Shown piece by piece: positions 62,376-64,000 of a stretch of 64,000 nucleotides of DNA. The position numbers were made by a program, and so were the translations under genes. Origin of the DNA: Bacillota bacterium (GTDB taxonomy: Bacteria > Bacillota > Clostridia > Clostridiales > Clostridiaceae). Numbering within the stretch: position 1 is the first letter of the stretch; each line of letters starts with the position of its first letter. The stretch spans positions 62,001-126,000 of the forward strand of contig JAJXWH010000007.1 in the NCBI GenBank assembly GCA_021781745.1. The letters are read 5' to 3'. Below the pieces are notes generated by a model that ran no database searches, was not told the origin of the DNA, and was given only the letters and a program-made list of their open reading frames with translations.

Positions 62376-64000
<1,625 letters not shown>

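Overview
The window is low-GC, AT-rich chromosomal DNA of an anaerobic, spore-forming, saccharolytic Clostridium. Support comes from codon use, strong GGAGG-type ribosome binding sites, a YtaF-like sporulation membrane protein, an anaerobic cobalamin and uroporphyrinogen pathway, ferredoxin and flavodoxin enzymes, and a secreted amylase. A solvent-producing species of the C. beijerinckii type fits, but the species cannot be fixed from the sequence alone. No rRNA, tRNA or CRISPR array was seen.

Layout. 1-15 kb is an accessory region with many broken genes. It opens with the tail of a Rieske protein and a truncated DUF1259 gene. A MarR regulator follows, with an operon of Cys-rich and BFD-like [2Fe-2S] proteins that appears to share its operators. 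Next comes a redox/electrophile-stress island: a flavodoxin-ferredoxin protein, ferredoxin-nitroreductase, short-chain dehydrogenases and NADPH:FMN-type oxidoreductases. Most of these enzymes are paired head-to-head with their own AraC, XRE or TetR regulator, and several pairs have decayed by deletion. 15-21 kb holds a GNAT acetyltransferase, a membrane protein, and an OmpR-type two-component system next to an HMA/TauE-like/cupredoxin metal-handling protein. 21-35.6 kb is mainly late cobalamin biosynthesis (cobJ, cobK, cobT, cobO, cobU, cobS, cobC, cbiB, cobD, cobQ). It also contains a Dph6-like ATP pyrophosphatase, a degenerate second CobU and an unrecognised end gene. 35.7-42 kb holds c-di-GMP/HD-GYP response regulators, ytaF, a HAD phosphatase, an orphan SPASM-domain fragment and an HD-GYP gene split by an in-frame stop. 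42-51 kb holds adenine deaminase, a lactonase, metA, a two-CBM alpha-amylase and a cis-prenyltransferase homologue. 51-58 kb is the hemA-hemC-cobA/hemD-hemB-hemL operon, which makes uroporphyrinogen III and precorrin-2. These feed the cobalamin genes upstream. The window ends with queH, DUF3867, an alpha/beta hydrolase, an unknown protein, thrC and the start of thrB.

The intergenic DNA is unusual. I found at least four families of long imperfect palindromes: about 237 nt, 235 nt, 396 nt in two near-identical copies, and a GGCACAATC-ended family in three or four copies. The last family repeatedly sits just upstream of start codons in the same orientation. A tandem array of three small hairpins with compensatory base changes lies upstream of the prenyltransferase gene. 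These repeats, the MarR/BFD operon and the modular redox island are the strongest leads for something not yet described.
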